Origin: Rosa chinensis
Lineage: Eukaryota > Streptophyta > Magnoliopsida > Rosales > Rosaceae
DNA: 64,000 bases
Reading direction: 5' to 3'
Assembly (NCBI RefSeq): GCF_002994745.2
Contig: NC_037089.1
Location: 5,029,501-5,093,500, forward strand
Position numbers and translations under genes: made by a program. This document shows positions 60,026-64,000 of this stretch, in pieces. The first letter of the stretch is position 1; every line of letters begins with the position of its first letter. A model generated the notes under the pieces. That model worked only from the letters and a program-made list of their open reading frames with translations, was not told where the DNA came from and did not search any database.

Positions 60026-63000
60026 TCATGCTAATAGCTTAGCAAGTTCATCAACTCTCAGGCTTCCCTGTGGTACAATGCTATCTAGAGGTTCACCAAA
60101 ATCTCTTGTTTTTGTTCTGTGAACTTTGGAATCCTTCTTCTCACTTCCCTTCTTCGCATAAACTGTTATCTCTTTCACTTCCAACTCAGTGGCTTCTTGC
60201 TTCTGTTTTCTTACTACTAGCTTCTTACTCATTTGAGCTGCAACTCTCCTAGGTCGATGCTTAAACACTGGCCCAGGTGGAGCAGAATTGGCGAGAGCAA
60301 CTGCCCTCTGATATATGATGTCAGCATCCAACGACGAATCGTCTAAAATAAGTGCACTCCCACTCCCAACAGCTTCGTTCAAGAGTGATAGCACCTTCTC
60401 TTTACAGGCTGCACTCAACCTTGCTTGCTCATTGAGATTTTGCGAGTCTATACAAGCATCTTGTGGAGTCTCATTACTACCAGGGGCAACCAACTTCGTT
60501 TCAGTGCTTTCAACAGTCACTGGCATGGTCCCGGTCCCCACTGATGTAGTTGCTGATGCTTCATCAGTATGGCACGTACTATCCAATATGTTTTCAGTTC
60601 CAGATGTACTGGAAATTGTTTTGGTCTCATCATCAGCATTGCCGCAGGAACTGATATAGGCCTTCATTTCCAATTCTGCTTCATTATTTCTAAAGCCCTT
60701 GATGTCTGAGATGGAAATCGTTTCTGCCTCATCATGAGCATCCCTGGTATCCTGTGGTATGGTTGAACTGCTATAGGCCTTCATCTCCAATTCTGCTTCA
60801 TCATTTCTAAAGCCTTTGATGTCCGAGATGGTTACAGTTTCATAAGTGCCTCCCACAGTGGAAACTGTATCAATTGTGGCACATGGCTCAATATATGGTG
60901 AAGGGGATGGATCCTCAGTTCCCTCAGCACCCACAACTTCAGAACTTGAAGAGGTGATACTAGTGTCGATCATTTGAGGATTTTCATCATTGACTGAAGC
61001 TGTAAAAGCACATAACGTCAATGCTTCTTCACCTTCCAAGGAAGGTGCAATAGAAGATGAATCATCAACATCAGATTCTTTGACTTCCTTAAGATTACTC
61101 TCCGGATTTAGGAAAGAAGACTTCCATTCCTGTCCTCTCCACACAAGAATGTTCTCGCGTTCAAAGGAAATTAGCACACAAGGGACAAGATCCTGCATTT
61201 AAAGAGTTACAAAAATTTGCTTTACATGCTTCATTATGAAAATCATGATAAGATTCATGACCTAAAGCAACTGAAACTAAATTAGCAGACCTTTAGTTTA
61301 GCACCTATTTTACGGTAGTCACTCCCATTCATCCCTTGACAATCTATTCGCACTAGTTCACACTCTTCAAAGGCCTCTCTGACATTGTCTACCAGGTCAG
61401 AGTATACTCCATTTTTTCCTGTCAAAAACAAACTGGTCATTATCAGTTTCCGAACAGACAAAATTGAAACATTCTTATCCTCATTCCAAACATTAGGTCT
61501 AACAAAATTAGGCATAATTGTTGTACCTAGCTTGCGTATTGGTATCAGATTCCTCCCCTTCTTGCGCATTTCAGTTGCTTCTTCAACTGTTAGTCCCTCA
61601 GGAGCCCTCTGAATCAATCTAGGATACACAGGAGTGATAGGTCTCCAAAGCATGAGAGGAAACCGCGGCCGAGTTTTATAGTTGTAGTTTCTCCCCCGGA
61701 AAAGAAAAATCACCCCACCTCTTCTATAAATGATTTTCCCTCCAGTTCTTTCCTGTCACATTATATGCTCCAACAATAAGGAACTTGAAGCAACAAAAAC
61801 CAAAACAACCTAGAAACAACTGAAATGCATAGATAGTAAAATTATAAAAAGATGATGACACAGACTACTGTGAACTCATGCCATATCTTCACAACCTATT
61901 CCTAAAACGCCGTATCTTTAACTAAACACGAAATATAAATTCAGAAGAGCTAACTAACCTCTAATTGCTGGCACACATTTTCCATGTCGACTGTACACAC
62001 CCCTTTACATTTTATCTTGCACACTCTCCGCCGCTTCCAATGAGCATGAATATTATCCAGCATGTTGTGTGTCAATCCATCTCTACCTACAAACAACAGT
62101 CAATTTTCGACTCTAGTAAAACTCGTAACTCTGCATTTGAACTACTCGATCCAAAATCTCACAATTCCTAGAGTGGAAAGGAAAACAAGTATATACCCAT
62201 ATTGAGTTGCCTTCTGGTCTTAACACAGCTATTAACCAAGTCTTTGACTTCCTGATCGGTCAACGGCTCACCCAATATCTCCTCCCTGGACTTGACATAC
62301 TTGGGACCCGACCCGGGTAAATACGGACCCGGCGACTGCACCGGCTTAACCCCTTTCTTATGCGGCGGCGGTAGCTGGAACGAATCGAACTCCTTCAGTT
62401 TCTTCTTGCTCGGAGGCAATGGGGCCCGACCCGTCCACGGCCGGCCCATCGTGGTGGGGCCGAACGGCGCGTAGGGCGGCTCCCGGAGCTTAATGGGCTT
62501 CTGCTTCGGGGTCTCGGTGTAGCTGTACTTGAACTCAAACGGCGCGCCGTCGATGACGTACGAAAGCCCGTCGTCGCCGACGGAGATGTTAGCTTTCCGG
62601 TCGATTTCCGGCTTCTCTCTGGCGATACTCGAGAGCTTCGTGGGTCTGATGACTCGCCGAAACGCCGGGTGCGAGCTAGGGCTAGGGTTCTTGGAGTACT
62701 TGGATTTTCTGCCGGGAATTGAAGGGCTTGAGGGAGACGAAGGCGTGCCTATGGATTTGAATGTTGGTTCGGCGTCGGAGGAGGTGGAGGAGTCGGCGGC
62801 GGCGACGGTGGCGATTCTGGTGGCGGAGTCGAAGCGGCGCTCGCGGCGGACGTCGTCCTCGATTTCTTGCTGGGCGCGGCGGCGCTGGTTGAATTTCTCG
62901 GCGTTGGCGTTGTTCCACCTCGCGAATCGGACCTCCGTGGGCGGGCGGGTCTGGAGTGGGTTGTGGGCCGGGTTCGGGTTCACCGGTGGCGCGAAAATGG

Positions 63001-63028
63001 GGCACGAAGTCGGCAAATTTAGCGCCAT
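60026..63028 (-). CDS. CAF1: CRS2-associated factor 1, chloroplast group II intron splicing factor (two CRM domains)
   Basis: Five exons on the minus strand: 63028-62197, 62086-61959, 61752-61527, 61418-61291 and 61192-60026 (826 residues, in phase). With CRS2, CAF1 promotes splicing of a subset of chloroplast group II introns. The start [15 protein letters not shown] gives a transit-like N-terminus; an in-frame ATG at 63139 would add 37 residues and is less likely. The first CRM domain runs from [20 protein letters not shown] through [14 protein letters not shown] and [20 protein letters not shown]. The second runs from [17 protein letters not shown] through [13 protein letters not shown] to [19 protein letters not shown]. 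The last exon is a long acidic tail with a direct repeat ([19 protein letters not shown] twice). The protein is longer than the ~700-residue Arabidopsis one mainly through this tail. Confidence 0.95.
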
Positions 63029-63576
63029 TTCGCTGTTGGGTACTCCAAAATTGTAGCGCCCAGAACTTAAAGCTTGGAGCTTTAGAACAACACTATAATC
63101 ATGCTTGAAACGACGCCGCTTTGATAGTTGAGATTCCAAGTTTGAGGTTTTTGCTGGGAAATTCTCAGATAGAGAGGTTTAAGCCTCAACGGCCAAGCGC
63201 GAAGCTAGAAGAAGCTAAGGGATGCCCCAGGAGACGACGTCGTTTGGACCCCACTACATGTGAATGGTTGAAATGTAATACTGAGCAACATTAGGGGTAT
63301 TTCTCAGTCCAGTCTGCTTCTACTTCCATTGCTTGAGTGTGTAAGATTGATAAGAGCAGAACCCAAAGTTGACCAAAGCCTAAAGAGGTCTCTTCTGGGC
63401 TCACCCAAAACCCATTTCAAGGTACTCTCTCTAGTACTTCTTCATTTGATTTTCTTATTTGGCTAAGTTAAATTCCTTGTCTGGCAAATGGGTTAAGATG
63501 TAATGGGGAATAATGATGTAAAGTCTTGATTTTTTTTTCATTTTTTTTTTCAGCTGTTTGAATTGTACATACAAGA
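63029..63576. promoter_or_regulatory. Shared promoter region of CAF1 (-) and the exostosin gene (+)
   Basis: Only 548 bases separate two divergent start codons. On the plus side a 5' UTR intron is likely, with donor CAAG|GTACTC near 63421 and acceptor TTTTTTCAG near 63553. The core promoters must lie around 63100-63380. Confidence 0.6.
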
Positions 63577-64000
63577 ATGGGTGTTGCTGCTCTAACCCAG
63601 AGACTATGCAACTTTGAAATCCGGAGACTGGTGTTGATAATCGGTGTGGCGGTTGTTATTGTAGTTGTGAATCAATGTTTTGAGCTTCCTTATGGTAAAA
63701 GATTTTACTTTTCACCTGCTGATACTGGTTCAGCTTCAGTGGTCACATTGTTGGGTAATGTTACTGGTTCAAATGATTTGGAGTCTGGGAAGTTTGATGT
63801 TGTTGGTGTAGTGGGGATAGTGGTTAATAATACTGGTGGTTTAGAGTTGGAGGAGTTTGAGTTGGAGAAAGATGCAAGTAATGTAACTGTTGAGAAGAGT
63901 TTTCCGGTGGGAATCAATACAAGTGAAGATGATATATCTAGTGCGGAAAAGACAATAGATTTTAGACATGATTCTGTACCGAGGGACAGTAGAATAGGTG
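63577..64000 (+). CDS. Exostosin-family glycosyltransferase, N-terminal part (cut by window edge)
   Basis: Open from the ATG at 63577 to the edge (141 codons). The start MGVAALTQRLCNFEIRRL leads into one membrane anchor (LVLIIGVAVVIVVVNQ, about residues 19-34) and then CFELPYGKRFYF. A short cytosolic tail, one helix and an FELPYG motif are what I know from plant exostosin-type (GT47) type II Golgi proteins of the At5g25820/At4g32790 group, which build cell-wall polysaccharides. The visible rest is a Ser/Asp/Glu/Val-rich stem with several N-glycosylation sequons (NVTG, NNTG, NVTV, NTSE). The catalytic domain would lie outside the window, so the family call rests on the N-terminus alone. Confidence 0.68.
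   Translation, partial: MGVAALTQRLCNFEIRRLVLIIGVAVVIVVVNQCFELPYGKRFYFSPADTGSASVVTLLGNVTGSNDLESGKFDVVGVVGIVVNNTGGLELEEFELEKDASNVTVEKSFPVGINTSEDDISSAEKTIDFRHDSVPRDSRIG

Overview
This is eukaryotic nuclear DNA from a flowering plant. The evidence is split genes with GT/AG introns, plant-only protein families (NINJA, ATL RING-H2, CAF1 with CRM domains, STP sugar carriers, plastid glyoxalase I, the PP2C-CNB-kinase fusion) and a dense load of plant LTR retrotransposons, hAT, Mutator-like, PIF/Harbinger and Helitron remnants. It is a eudicot. Rosaceae is my impression only and cannot be proved from the window.

Layout. 1-7280 is the 5' half of a Ty3/gypsy element on the minus strand (RT, protease, gag, an extra N-terminal reading frame, leader, 1.4 kb 5' LTR); its other half lies outside the window. 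7281-10556 is a direct duplication that combines exon-like gene fragments with arrays of a ~180-188 bp satellite made of four successive inverted repeats. 10557-12451 is AT-rich with Helitron-like debris. 12452-15203 (-) is a nine-exon plastid glyoxalase I gene. After a 4 kb spacer, 19344-26518 (+) is a fifteen-exon PP2C / cyclic-nucleotide-binding / kinase-like gene with an antisense LINE fragment in intron 4. 28637-29971 (-) is an ATL-type RING-H2 ubiquitin ligase and 31619-33259 (-) is NINJA, the jasmonate co-repressor adaptor.

36-51 kb is a nested transposon cluster. Two hAT copies sit head to tail sharing one target-site copy. The first has been opened by a Mutator-type MITE and by an unclassified insertion, which in turn was opened by a 5.7 kb non-coding LTR element (LARD-like). 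A decayed Copia element follows, carrying a 1 kb foldback element, and then a gypsy solo LTR with a perfect 5 bp target-site duplication.

52.6-64 kb holds a broken galactokinase gene fragment, an STP14-like hexose (probably galactose) transporter gene (56603-58962, +), the chloroplast group II intron splicing factor CAF1 (60026-63028, -), and the first 141 codons of an exostosin-type glycosyltransferase gene (63577 to the edge, +), divergent from CAF1.

From memory of Arabidopsis locus numbers, the PP2C fusion, ATL, NINJA and CAF1 genes correspond to neighbours in the paralogous At2g200xx and At4g289xx blocks. They would therefore be an old conserved gene neighbourhood into which the 36-51 kb cluster and the galactose-related genes were inserted. 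No tRNA, rRNA or CRISPR was seen.
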